A stretch of 64,000 nt of DNA, taken from the NCBI GenBank assembly GCA_039679375.1, contig JBDKVA010000076.1:1-64000 (forward strand). The letters run 5' to 3'. Source of the DNA: JBDKVA01 sp039679375 (GTDB taxonomy: Bacteria > Bacillota > Clostridia > Acetivibrionales > DTU013). The position numbers and the translations under genes are program-made. A model generated the notes under the pieces. That model made no database searches. It was not told where the DNA came from and saw only the letters and a program-made list of their open reading frames with translations. This document shows positions 1 through 8,633 of this stretch, one piece after another. The stretch's first letter is position 1. Each line of letters starts with the position of its first letter.

Positions 1-345
1 CCCGTCACCCGGATCGGTGAAGGCTCTGACGGCAGCAAAAAATGCGCGCACCACGCCGGCCGAACCGGTGATCCATTCGGGCTTTATGTCCCAATTATGC
101 CTTTTTTTCATCCAGCCGCAAACAGCAGTATAATAGCTTTCTGTTGGCATCGCATAACCAAGGATGGCTGTATCAAGATATTCTTTCAATCCTTCTATTA
201 TTTCAGGCGCCATTCTAAATTCCATATCAGCTACGGAAAAAGGGACGATACCGTCCTTTACGTTAGGTTTCCACGACTTCATCTGTTCCCATTTGGACGA
301 TCCGGTGTTTGTTCTGTTGACAATAGTTCTAAAATCGTAATTCAT
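1..345 (-). CDS. PatB/MalY-family PLP-dependent C-S lyase (N-terminal part)
   Basis: The gene runs off the left edge, so only the first 115 codons are visible. The translation begins MNYDFRTIVNRTNTGSSKW and contains PFSVADMEF and a later GSAGVVRAFFAAVRAF stretch. This is the N-terminal pattern of the MalY/PatB branch of fold-type I aminotransferases, usually annotated as cystathionine beta-lyase or cysteine-S-conjugate beta-lyase. The family uses pyridoxal phosphate to release thiol, pyruvate and ammonia from cystathionine or related S-conjugates in the cytoplasm. The Schiff-base lysine lies beyond the edge and cannot be checked. The ATG at 343-345 (minus strand) follows a GAGGTG ribosome binding site (351-356). 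Family call is fairly secure; the exact substrate is not. Confidence 0.8.
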   Translation of the reverse strand, partial: MNYDFRTIVNRTNTGSSKWEQMKSWKPNVKDGIVPFSVADMEFRMAPEIIEGLKEYLDTAILGYAMPTESYYTAVCGWMKKRHNWDIKPEWITGSAGVVRAFFAAVRAFTDPGDG

Positions 346-513
346 ATGTACACCTCGCGCGCTTCCTGGTAAATTCCATAAAACCGTCTTCCAAAATGCC
401 CTAATCTTCGAAAAAACGACCGGCAGCAGCAAACTTGATTACAAGCTCAGCCGTCATCAGATTTGCTGAATATAGTATACCATAATTTCACTAGAAAGAG
501 TTTCTATCGTTAA

Positions 514-2838
514 CTATTGTTGAAGCTTTTTATACTGTCCCGGCGTTATCCCCTCATACCTTTTAAAAACCCTGATTAGAGCGCTGCTGTTGTAGTATCC
601 TACTTTGCCCGCAGTATCCTCGATGCTTAAGCCGGCTTCCTTGAGTAAATATTTCGCTTTTTCGAGGCGAAGCTTATTGATGAAATCAAGCAAACCCGAA
701 CCTGTCTGTTCTTTAAAAAAACGTGACAGGTATTCCGGATTTATTTCAAACTTATCAGCAATCAGTGCGACACTGAGATTAATATCCTGATAATTATGTT
801 CGACAAAATCTATAATATTTTCTGTAAGTGTATCGTTATGACTTTTTTTACTTTTACATATATAATTACATATTTCATGTAACATGCCTGTCATCTCATT
901 CTTCATTTCATCTGCAGTTTTGCAGTTCAGAAATAATTTAGCGGGATTCATCTGTTCGAACAAGGTTGCCCTGCTATTCGTGCTTATGCTGTTAAGAGTT
1001 TTAATTATTGTACTCATCAGATCGAAAAGTAAACATCTTGCCATTTGTATTGATATTGATTTATCATTGAAGTTTTTCTCGAATACTTCATCCAATATTA
1101 GCTTTGACTTTTGGAAATCTCCTGTCTTAATAAAATTGATAAGCTGGCATTCGGCTTCCAGAGTGTAGTCGTAATTATGTCTGGTGTTTTTTACATCTTC
1201 GTAGTTTATTATGGTATTGCAGTTTCTGGTCATTTTATACTGCATTGCCTCAAACGCTTCATTATATGCTGTTGATATATTTTCAACCGACTTTTGAATT
1301 GAGCTTATGGATACAGTTGTATAAATCTGGAACTTCTCGCTCAGGAATCTTTGGATTTCTGATGAAATGGTCATTATTTTCTTTCTATTACCACTGCCGC
1401 CTTCATTCTTAAAATTAATCAGGCATGCCAACATTTCATCTATTTCTGCAATAAGAGTGCTGCCGCTCTGCTCACACATTTCCTCACTTATATTTGAAAT
1501 TATAAAATGCAGTAACTTAAGCTTTTCTTCATCCGGCAGCCTGTCATCGTTTCTGAAAAGCTTACTATAGTTCTCTATAGAAAATAGGATTACTGCAAAT
1601 TCATTCGATAGAAATCTTATATTAAACGTATCCAGAATTTCTTTAGTTAAGCTCTCCGAATTAAGTCTTCCTTTAAGCATCTTCGAAATAAACACTGATT
1701 TTAGAATGGTGTTTTGCTGCTTAAGTTTAATATCGGTTTCTTCTTTTTCCCTGATGGTATTGTTTACAGCCTCGCGTATAAACCTGTATTCATTGCAGGC
1801 ATTCTGTTTCGTATAAGAAGTTTTTTGCGATAATGCCTTAACAAGCTCGTTTATCGGGTTATAGTTTCTTTTTGCAAGAAAATAAGAAAGATATACGCCT
1901 ATCACAAGACATAGAAGAAGACTTATCAGAGTTAATACTTTAATCTTTTGCGCTTTTTCCATATATATTTTAGCTGGTATCACCGATACATATTTCCAGC
2001 TGCATTCCTCAGATTTGATGTATGAAACAACAACGTCGGCATTATTTATCTTATCGTGAAATGAACCGCCTGAACCGTTCAGCTTATTGATTTCAAAATA
2101 GTATGGATCATCGGTTTTCTCCCCGGATGAAACTAAACTGTTATTTTCATCAAGGATAAAAATTGAACCCTGGTTTATCCATTTGCCCTTTTTGACAACA
2201 TCCTGAATCATGCCTTTGTTAATTACTACAGAAACGGTTGCCAATGATTCCTTCTGGTTGCCCAAAGGCAATGAAAGCATATAAATAATCACGTCATATT
2301 CCAGTCCGTTGGGATTTAGCTTCTTTGCCGGTAAATATTTGCCGTTGCTTTGCTCTTCGATTAGAGTACGCCACATATTTATCGGGAGGTCATCGCTTTG
2401 AAATGTATTTTTATAAAAGCTTTCAATATCGTATTTCCCGTTTGGCGACAAAATGATATTGCTATTTTTCAGATAAATAAAAAAATTGTCAATGAAATCG
2501 TTTAGTACATAATATGTACTGAAATCATTTATAATTTGATATATTTCATATTGATATTCACTTGCATATGAGTACTGTTCATAAAGCTGTTTCTGAATAC
2601 GCGGATTTAGTGCGATATGAAGGCTTAATTGCTTAACCTCCGATAATTTACCGTCTATACCTTCCTGTAGGTGCTTTAGCGTAGATGCATTGGCAGCGTT
2701 GATTTCGTTTTCAATGATATTAGCCGCGGCAAAATAAATGCCGAATCCGACAAGAACCGGAATTAATAAAATTAGAAAATATGAAATTAGCCATGATACA
2801 AAAATTCCCCTTTTTTTAAATAAGCTTTTAATACCCAT
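514..2838 (-). CDS. Membrane-bound AraC-family transcriptional regulator (sensor type)
   Basis: This 774-residue protein has a transmembrane helix near residues 12-36, a roughly 260-residue probably extracellular sensor region, a second transmembrane helix near 300-322, a cytoplasmic linker, and a C-terminal AraC/XylS double helix-turn-helix at about 675-774 (NPEYLSRFFKEQTG and a final GITPGQYKK). This one-piece sensor-regulator type is common in Paenibacillus and Clostridia next to LplA/B/C-type sugar importers, which is its position here, directly downstream of such a transporter on the same strand. It is therefore inferred to sense an external sugar or its binding-protein complex and to activate the importer genes. 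The start is an ATG preceded by GGGGGCC. The ligand is unknown. Confidence 0.88.
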   Translation of the reverse strand: MGIKSLFKKRGIFVSWLISYFLILLIPVLVGFGIYFAAANIIENEINAANASTLKHLQEGIDGKLSEVKQLSLHIALNPRIQKQLYEQYSYASEYQYEIYQIINDFSTYYVLNDFIDNFFIYLKNSNIILSPNGKYDIESFYKNTFQSDDLPINMWRTLIEEQSNGKYLPAKKLNPNGLEYDVIIYMLSLPLGNQKESLATVSVVINKGMIQDVVKKGKWINQGSIFILDENNSLVSSGEKTDDPYYFEINKLNGSGGSFHDKINNADVVVSYIKSEECSWKYVSVIPAKIYMEKAQKIKVLTLISLLLCLVIGVYLSYFLAKRNYNPINELVKALSQKTSYTKQNACNEYRFIREAVNNTIREKEETDIKLKQQNTILKSVFISKMLKGRLNSESLTKEILDTFNIRFLSNEFAVILFSIENYSKLFRNDDRLPDEEKLKLLHFIISNISEEMCEQSGSTLIAEIDEMLACLINFKNEGGSGNRKKIMTISSEIQRFLSEKFQIYTTVSISSIQKSVENISTAYNEAFEAMQYKMTRNCNTIINYEDVKNTRHNYDYTLEAECQLINFIKTGDFQKSKLILDEVFEKNFNDKSISIQMARCLLFDLMSTIIKTLNSISTNSRATLFEQMNPAKLFLNCKTADEMKNEMTGMLHEICNYICKSKKSHNDTLTENIIDFVEHNYQDINLSVALIADKFEINPEYLSRFFKEQTGSGLLDFINKLRLEKAKYLLKEAGLSIEDTAGKVGYYNSSALIRVFKRYEGITPGQYKKLQQ

Positions 2839-2935
2839 TTATGGCCCCCGTTTTGTTTATAGCGAGTTATTGGCTATTAACCGGCTGTTAGCTAAACTAT
2901 TCTGCATCGATAGTTTATCAAAGTCTATATCATAT

Positions 2936-2963
2936 TTTATAGCATAATAAAGCTCAGTTGCAA
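2936..2963 (-). promoter_or_regulatory. Possible sigmaA promoter for the AraC-type regulator
   Basis: On the minus strand TTGCAA (2958-2963) is followed after 16 bases by TATAAA (2936-2941), about 100 bases upstream of the regulator ATG. The elements are imperfect, so this is tentative. It would let the regulator be transcribed independently of the transporter genes. Confidence 0.35.
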
Positions 2964-2985
2964 TTTTTTCCCCAATAGAACAGAA

Positions 2986-3013
2986 CACAGATAATCTGGT
3001 GAAATTATCTGTG
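2986..3013 (-). terminator. Perfect 10-bp hairpin after the importer operon
   Basis: CACAGATAAT and ATTATCTGTG form a perfect 10-bp stem with an 8-base loop. It lies in the 306-base gap (2839-3144) between the last permease gene and the regulator gene. On the minus strand it is followed by a moderately T-rich stretch rather than a clean T-run, so it may be a weak terminator or an operator. Apart from this hairpin and the possible promoter below it, nothing else was recognised in the gap. Confidence 0.45.
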
Positions 3014-3144
3014 CCGGGTATACCGTATAGATGTTAGTTCCGTTTATTACCGGAAAATACTGTTGCAAGTGCTGCGATCATGTGTGTCAAAACAGCGGAA
3101 ATAACCGGAAACCGGCTGCTTGAAAGGCCCCGCATCAGCTGTGG

Positions 3145-4023
3145 TTAACTTTTTATTGCTCCTATTAAAGCGCCTTTGACAAAGTACTTCTGTAGGAACG
3201 GATATATACACAGAATCGGCACTGTAGCTACTATTATGGAAGAATAACGTACAGTCTGGGCTATGGCTGTCTTTTCGTTGCTTGCATCAAATATGGACTG
3301 GTCCTGCAGATCCAGATCTACAAGAAGCTTTCTAAGTACCATCTGCAATGGATATTTTTTTTCGTCGTTTAAATAAATCAATGCGCTGAAATAGGTATTC
3401 CAATGTGCAACCGCGCAAAACAGAGATATAACCGCCAGTATCGGCTTGGATAAAGGAAGTATGATCTTGTAAAAAGCATACCATTCACCCGCTCCGTCTA
3501 TTTTTGCCGCTTCCTGAATCTCTTCTGGAATAGCTTCTAAAAACGTGCGCACCAGAATAAGATTGTATGTACTTATGGCCGATGGCAATATAAGCGCCCA
3601 CATCGAATCTATAAGGCCGAGTCCCCTGACTACCAGAAAAGTCGGAACCAGACCGCCGTTAAACCACATTGTAAAGGCAAAAAACATCATAATGGTATTT
3701 CTGACTTTAAATTGCCTTCTCGAAAGAGGGTATCCGGTAATAAAGGTCAGAAATAAATTTACCAGCGTACCTACTGTCACATATACGATTGTATTGCGGT
3801 AAGATAACCAGATTTCGGCGTCGTTTATAACCCTTCTGTAAGCTTCAAGGGTAATCTTTTTAGGGAAGAGGAATATGCTTCCCTTTATAACTTCGTCGGG
3901 ATCGCTTATTGAACAGCTCAATATATACAGCATAGGATATAAGGTTATTATAACAATAAATATAACGAACGCATAAGCTGCCAACTTAAATGCCATATCG
4001 CCCTTATTCAATTTTTTTGCCAT
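3145..4023 (-). CDS. Carbohydrate ABC transporter permease, LplC type
   Basis: This 292-residue inner-membrane protein has about six hydrophobic segments and the conserved EAA loop (EAAKIDGAGEWYAFYKIILP, about residues 192-211) that docks to the ATPase. It ends VKGALIGAIKS, a typical tail of the LplC/YtcP permease group of sugar importers. It lies 15 bases downstream of the partner permease gene and is preceded by an AAGGAAGG ribosome binding site, so the two are surely cotranscribed. No ATPase gene is present locally. In this family the ATPase is often a shared MsmX-like protein encoded elsewhere. The sugar, often an oligosaccharide from complex glycans, is not evident. Confidence 0.93.
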   Translation of the reverse strand: MAKKLNKGDMAFKLAAYAFVIFIVIITLYPMLYILSCSISDPDEVIKGSIFLFPKKITLEAYRRVINDAEIWLSYRNTIVYVTVGTLVNLFLTFITGYPLSRRQFKVRNTIMMFFAFTMWFNGGLVPTFLVVRGLGLIDSMWALILPSAISTYNLILVRTFLEAIPEEIQEAAKIDGAGEWYAFYKIILPLSKPILAVISLFCAVAHWNTYFSALIYLNDEKKYPLQMVLRKLLVDLDLQDQSIFDASNEKTAIAQTVRYSSIIVATVPILCIYPFLQKYFVKGALIGAIKS

Positions 4024-4038
4024 TTTTTCTACCTTCCT

Positions 4039-5019
4039 TTACCAAAGACTTACTTCATTTATACGCTTACTGAGACGATTAACAAATAGCAGCAGTATAT
4101 AGCTTAAAACAGCCTGGAATAATCCTACGGCGGTAGCATAGCTGTAACTGCCGTCCGCAAGACCGCGCCGGTACACATATGAACTTATTACGTCGGACGT
4201 CTCGTAATTCAACGGGTTATACATAAGAATGATTTTTTCGTAACCTACACTGAAAAGGTGGCCTAGCTGCAGCAAAAGCATTATTACTATAGTTTCTTTT
4301 ATGCCGGTAAGTGAAATGTGCCACATCTGACGGAGCTTGCTTGCGCCGTCCACTGTAGCTGCTTCGTACAAGCCGGGATCTATACTGCTTAACGCGGCTA
4401 AATATATAATTGATCCCCAGCCTATGCCCTGCCATATACCGGATAAAATGTACATAGGCCGGAACCAGGCCGGATCTGTCATGAACGGAATCGCTTTTAA
4501 GCCTATTTTCATAAGCAGAGTATTTACAATACCGGTTGAGGGCGACATGAAGTTTACAAATATTCCAACTACGACGACTGTCGATATAAAATGCGGCATA
4601 TAGCTGATAGTTTGCGAAATTTTTTTAAATTTCGCGCTCTTGATTTCGTTCAGCATTAAAGCCAGTATGATAGGAGCCGGAAATGCAAAAATAATATAAA
4701 AAATATTCAGGAGCAGGGTATTTTTTAACGTCCTGAAGAAATATATGGACTGGCAGTAATCAATAAACCATTTGAAGCCTACCCATGGTCCCGCCAAAAG
4801 TCCGCGGAAAGGCGAGTAATTTTCAAACGCAATAACTATTCCATATACGGGTAAATAAAGAAAGATTACGTACCAGACTATTCCGGGCAATATCATAAGC
4901 CATAATATTTTATTATGCTTAAGCTGCCCCATGGTTCTTGTAAGAAAAGACTTGGTTTCACAATTTACCTGCCCATTGTCCGCACTGATGTCAGGTAAGT
5001 TATTATTTGCTGCATTCAT
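4039..5019 (-). CDS. Carbohydrate ABC transporter permease, LplB type
   Basis: This 326-residue protein has a cytoplasmic N-terminus of about 35 residues, six predicted membrane helices and the EAA loop YEAATVDGASKLRQMWHISL. PGIVWYVIFLYLPVYGIVIAF in the first helix region is typical of the LplB/YteP group. It forms the membrane channel with the 3145-4023 permease and receives cargo from the 5143-6759 lipoprotein. The start has a good AAGGAG ribosome binding site. The gene lies downstream of the binding-protein gene, separated by a strong hairpin that probably adjusts relative expression. Confidence 0.93.
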   Translation of the reverse strand: MNAANNNLPDISADNGQVNCETKSFLTRTMGQLKHNKILWLMILPGIVWYVIFLYLPVYGIVIAFENYSPFRGLLAGPWVGFKWFIDYCQSIYFFRTLKNTLLLNIFYIIFAFPAPIILALMLNEIKSAKFKKISQTISYMPHFISTVVVVGIFVNFMSPSTGIVNTLLMKIGLKAIPFMTDPAWFRPMYILSGIWQGIGWGSIIYLAALSSIDPGLYEAATVDGASKLRQMWHISLTGIKETIVIMLLLQLGHLFSVGYEKIILMYNPLNYETSDVISSYVYRRGLADGSYSYATAVGLFQAVLSYILLLFVNRLSKRINEVSLW

Positions 5020-5091
5020 TTGGGGTTGTCTCCTTTGACCTTTTAATTATTTAATCCGGACTTTGCTCAGATTATGAACAGAGGCAGGGTA

Positions 5092-5126
5092 GAAACGCAG
5101 ACAATCTTGCTGATTGCCTGCGTTTC
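5092..5126 (-). terminator. Intercistronic 15-bp hairpin between binding-protein and permease genes
   Basis: GAAACGCAGACAATC (5092-5106) and GATTGCCTGCGTTTC (5112-5126) pair over 15 positions with a single wobble around a 5-base loop. No T-run follows on the minus strand, so partial attenuation or protection of the upstream binding-protein mRNA is more likely than full termination. Higher expression of the binding protein than of the permeases is usual in such operons. Confidence 0.55.
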
Positions 5127-5142
5127 CTGTATTAAATATGAC

Positions 5143-6759
5143 TTATTTGCCGCTGTTTGAGAGGTATTTACGGTAAGCCTCATTATATATAGTAAGAAGC
5201 TTATCTACACCTAACTTGCTAAAGCCGCTTACATAACTGTCATAGCTGGATATGGGCGAAGCTCCGGTAATAAGCTTGCTCAGGTTTTCCTCTATATATG
5301 TATCCAGCTGGGTCAGGGTTGACGCTTTTATGCTCTGATGCTCTTCACTAAGAGGAAGATTCGGAAATGCGGCTTCTATAACATTTGATTTCGTATATAA
5401 GTTGTATGCGTCATAGTAAGTTTGATCCGTTGTCGCTGCGCTGTCGGAAAGACGGGATATAACCGGTACGGCTATTCCAAACACTCTCTGCGGATTTTGT
5501 TTGGGATCATCGTATACTATTCTTTCAGGTTTGCCGTTTACCATTTTATAGGTAGAATCTTCGATACCGAATAAGTTCAGCAGATTGCCTTCGTCGCTGT
5601 AGCAGTAATCTATCCACTTCATTGTAGTTTCAATATTTTTATTGTCCTTACTGATCAAAAGCTTTTGGATCATCAAAGGCTGTGGATCCTCCTTGAATTG
5701 GTCTCCATAAGGTCCCTTAACCGGAAGCATCGGAACGAATTTTTTGTTCGGATCCTCCTTTTTGAGTATGTTATTGGCATTAATTGCACCGCTTTGCGAC
5801 CAGCAGTACATCGCTCCCACTTTATCGCTGCTGGCTTTCGATTTGAATTGATCGCTTTTTGTCGTTGAGAATTCCGGATCGATTAGTCCTTCATCATATA
5901 ATTTCTTAATCCAATTAAGAGCTTCCAGCTGCCTGTCTTTATCATCCACAGGTCCGAATTTTATTGTTTGATCCTTTGCCACATAGAAACCCTTGTGGAC
6001 TCCGAAAGCGCTCATTAAGGCTCTTAAGTCTGCAACTCTGTGATGGTCGCAGCAGAACGGTATTTCATCCTTCTGGTTGTTTCCGTTGGGGTCATTTTCT
6101 TTAAACGCTTTGAGCATGCCGTAGTACTCATCTGTTGTCGCCGGTATTTTTAAGTTTAGTTTTTTCAGCCAATCTTCCCTTACATAATAGACTTCACCCA
6201 TGTAGTCGTCTGAAAACTGCGGAAATGCATAAATATGCCCGTCTCCTGCCGACAATTCAGCTTTAATGTTCGGAATAGGAAATGGGGGGTTATCCAATAT
6301 TGCCTGGAAATGCGGAGCATATTGCTTGATAAGGTCTTCAAGCGGTACGAATGCGCCCTGCATTGCATATTTGTAACAAACGGTCATATCTGTGTAATTT
6401 ATCAGATCGGGTAAATTTCCCGACAGCATGATGAGATTGAATTTGTCGGCTGCGCCCGACGCAGGCAGCAGTGTCCACTCAAGATGCACGTTTGTTCTTT
6501 TTTCCAACTCTTTAAAGGTCGGAAGATCATTGCTTATAGTGGTCGATGTCAGCGATGTCGTTAAAATTGTCAATGTCACCGGGGCATCTGCAATCGGCAG
6601 CTTGACAGAACCTTCTGCTGTCGTGCTTTCTGCTGCCGTGCTGACCGTACTTGAGGCGGTGCCTGTATCAATGTCAGCTTGTTTACCGCAGCCGCCCAAT
6701 GAAAATAACATCATTAGTACAAGCAGAAGCACGGTGATTTTGGTAATACTTTTTTTCAT
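5143..6759 (-). CDS. Extracellular sugar-binding lipoprotein of the ABC importer
   Basis: This 538-residue protein begins with a lipoprotein signal peptide ending in the lipobox SLGGC (Cys24), so it is predicted to be anchored to the outer face of the membrane. The rest fits the LplA/YtcQ-like family of large extracellular solute-binding proteins, including LTILTTSLTSTTISNDLPTF near the N-terminus and the internal phrase YYVREDWLKKL. It is the first gene of the importer operon, followed by the two permease genes. Its start follows a GGGGGA ribosome binding site. A leader with an inverted repeat and a plausible promoter lies upstream. The substrate cannot be read from sequence; complex polysaccharide fragments are usual for this family. 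Confidence 0.92.
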   Translation of the reverse strand: MKKSITKITVLLLVLMMLFSLGGCGKQADIDTGTASSTVSTAAESTTAEGSVKLPIADAPVTLTILTTSLTSTTISNDLPTFKELEKRTNVHLEWTLLPASGAADKFNLIMLSGNLPDLINYTDMTVCYKYAMQGAFVPLEDLIKQYAPHFQAILDNPPFPIPNIKAELSAGDGHIYAFPQFSDDYMGEVYYVREDWLKKLNLKIPATTDEYYGMLKAFKENDPNGNNQKDEIPFCCDHHRVADLRALMSAFGVHKGFYVAKDQTIKFGPVDDKDRQLEALNWIKKLYDEGLIDPEFSTTKSDQFKSKASSDKVGAMYCWSQSGAINANNILKKEDPNKKFVPMLPVKGPYGDQFKEDPQPLMIQKLLISKDNKNIETTMKWIDYCYSDEGNLLNLFGIEDSTYKMVNGKPERIVYDDPKQNPQRVFGIAVPVISRLSDSAATTDQTYYDAYNLYTKSNVIEAAFPNLPLSEEHQSIKASTLTQLDTYIEENLSKLITGASPISSYDSYVSGFSKLGVDKLLTIYNEAYRKYLSNSGK

Positions 6760-6782
6760 TTTTTATATCCCCCTTTTATATT

Positions 6783-6800
6783 TTAAGTCTTACGACTTAA
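6783..6800. repeat. Perfect inverted repeat in the leader of the importer operon
   Basis: TTAAGTC (6783-6789) and GACTTAA (6794-6800) are perfect arms around TTAC. The repeat lies 24 bases upstream of the binding-protein start and downstream of the putative promoter, so it is in the transcribed leader. It could be an operator for a dimeric regulator or a small leader hairpin. The rest of the 374-base gap 6760-7133 holds only the two putative divergent promoters. Confidence 0.5.
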
Positions 6801-6858
6801 TTTTCTTGTTGAGGAAAAACGGAGTCCCATAAAAGGTAAGTCTCATATCATATGAAAG

Positions 6859-6887
6859 AGCATAATTTATCTTAACTTTTATTTCAA
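6859..6887 (-). promoter_or_regulatory. Probable sigmaA promoter of the sugar-importer operon
   Basis: On the minus strand TTGAAA (6882-6887), a 17-base spacer and TATGCT (6859-6864) lie about 100 bases upstream of the binding-protein ATG. Spacing is ideal, and the surrounding bases are AT-rich. Confidence 0.5.
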
Positions 6888-6976
6888 TAATCATTATTAT
6901 TTTTAGTATTCAAATTCTGATAAAGAGCTGGGGAAAATATGGGTTTATGTTGTTGCCATGTGGTTTGTTCAAATGG

Positions 6977-7005
6977 TTTACAAAGCACTCACTTTATAGT
7001 ATCTT
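6977..7005 (+). promoter_or_regulatory. Possible promoter of the kinase gene
   Basis: TTTACA (6977-6982) is followed after 17 bases by TATCTT (7000-7005), 128 bases upstream of the kinase start. The -35 is good and the -10 weak, so the call is tentative. Confidence 0.35.
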
Positions 7006-7133
7006 TTAGTAAGGGTATGGCAAAATGAAAATACACCAGCACTTTATTTACCTATTCATCACAAAGATATATTAGAAACGTAAAATATGCTGCACGATCT
7101 GTAACTTATAATATTAGGAGGTACGGAGAAAAA

Positions 7134-8522
7134 ATGACTGAAACGATTGCGGATGAGTTCCTGAAAGTGTTTGACGAGAGCCGTTTCCCTAGAGACTTTT
7201 TACAAATGTATGAACCGATGGAATGTATGGCGCATAATCAGATGGGCGAAACCCTGCTCGTCAGGGACAGACAAACCGGGTCGTTCTTCGTGGCAAAATG
7301 CTATGCCGATCAATCGCTTTTTTCAAGTAGAACTGAAAGTGAACTGCTCAAAGATCTTCACCATGAAGGATTACCGGCGTTTATTGGAGAATATCAAAAC
7401 GAAGCGGTGCTGTGCGTTGTACGGGAGTACGCCGAAGGGCTGCCTCTGGATAAATATGTGCGGAACGGCAGCCTTTCAGAACAACAGATCATATCCATAG
7501 GTGTACAACTTTGCGATATTCTTGCACATCTGCATGGACACATGCCGCCCATTATTCACAGGGATATTAAACCGCAAAACATTATTATTGACCAAAACGG
7601 TAAAGTCAAGCTCATTGATTTTGGCATTTCCCGCGTTTATAATAAGGAGGCTAAAGCCGACACCGTATTTTTCGGGACGCAGGAATTTTCGCCGCCGGAG
7701 CAATATGGCTTTTCGCAGACCGATTGCCGCTCGGATATTTTTTCCCTTGGCGTGGTGCTCTTATGGATGCTTACGGGCGAAACCGGCGTGGAAGCTGCCA
7801 GGGACAAGGTACGAAACAAGCGGCTTTACCACGTTGTCCGCAAGTGCACCGCATTTGCTCCGAAAGATCGTTACGCCGGAGCCGAAGCGGTAAAGAGGGC
7901 GCTTTTGCGGTCGCGTCCCGTGGCTCTGAAGAGAGATCGGATACTGTCGGCCGTTGCGGGAGTACTTGCCGTGGCGCTTTGCGTTACAGGGGGCGTTATG
8001 TGGCATAACTATAATTCACGTGAAATTTTTACAGAGGACCATATTCCTGCCTATATTACATCTAAAGATTTGGTGGAGGAATCGGTAGAGTACTTAAACG
8101 AAAAATATGCGACAGACCTGTTTGCCGCCAGCGATGAAATCACAAACATGGGATATGTCCGCAAGCTGCTGGCAGAAGTGTTCGGGTATGATAAAGAATA
8201 TGCCTATGCTATGCCGCCGGAGGACTCGCCCTATCCCCATGAAAGCGAGAGTAATTTCTTCCCATGGGGGCTGCCGGAAACGGAATCCGTACCAAAAGAT
8301 GTCATGACCTATACCGCCGTCAAAATTTTCTGGCCGGATGTGATTACGGATTATTCAAGCCTCAAGGACGACAACGGTGTTTACCCGGGCGTCCGCGTGG
8401 CAACGACTTTTGCAGAGGAACACGGTATACTGAACGGCATTAACCGTCCGGCTCATCTTACCTACGGCGATATCGCGGCTATTCTGGCAAATGCGGACAA
8501 AGAGAAACAATCCGAAAAATAA
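7134..8522 (+). CDS. Membrane-anchored Hanks-type Ser/Thr protein kinase
   Basis: This 462-residue protein carries a kinase domain at about residues 25-262. Visible are the ATP-binding Lys55 (VAK), the catalytic loop HRDIKPQN with Asp144, and the DFG metal-binding motif at 162-164. GTQEFSPPEQ follows in the activation segment. A single transmembrane helix lies near 270-290, and the remaining ~170 residues should face outside; no PASTA repeats are seen, and no known domain was recognised there. The gene begins after AGGAGG and ends before a strong terminator. It sits with an SLH-domain protein and a helix-turn-helix gene, which suggests signalling at the cell surface, but the signal and the targets are unknown. 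Confidence 0.9.
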   Translation: MTETIADEFLKVFDESRFPRDFLQMYEPMECMAHNQMGETLLVRDRQTGSFFVAKCYADQSLFSSRTESELLKDLHHEGLPAFIGEYQNEAVLCVVREYAEGLPLDKYVRNGSLSEQQIISIGVQLCDILAHLHGHMPPIIHRDIKPQNIIIDQNGKVKLIDFGISRVYNKEAKADTVFFGTQEFSPPEQYGFSQTDCRSDIFSLGVVLLWMLTGETGVEAARDKVRNKRLYHVVRKCTAFAPKDRYAGAEAVKRALLRSRPVALKRDRILSAVAGVLAVALCVTGGVMWHNYNSREIFTEDHIPAYITSKDLVEESVEYLNEKYATDLFAASDEITNMGYVRKLLAEVFGYDKEYAYAMPPEDSPYPHESESNFFPWGLPETESVPKDVMTYTAVKIFWPDVITDYSSLKDDNGVYPGVRVATTFAEEHGILNGINRPAHLTYGDIAAILANADKEKQSEK

Positions 8523-8538
8523 ATTTCCAAATATCTTG

Positions 8539-8567
8539 AAAGGTGTGCAGCCAGCACACCTTTTTTT
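8539..8567 (+). terminator. Rho-independent terminator after the kinase gene
   Basis: AGGTGTGC and GCACACCT form a perfect 8-bp stem (8541-8548 with 8554-8561) around a 5-base loop, directly followed by a run of seven T. It separates the kinase gene from the SLH-protein gene. Confidence 0.9.
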
Positions 8568-8633
8568 GTTGTATAAATTGTACAATTTATTTGTCAATGA
8601 CAGATTGGCAAATCATAAAAAGGAGAATGATTT

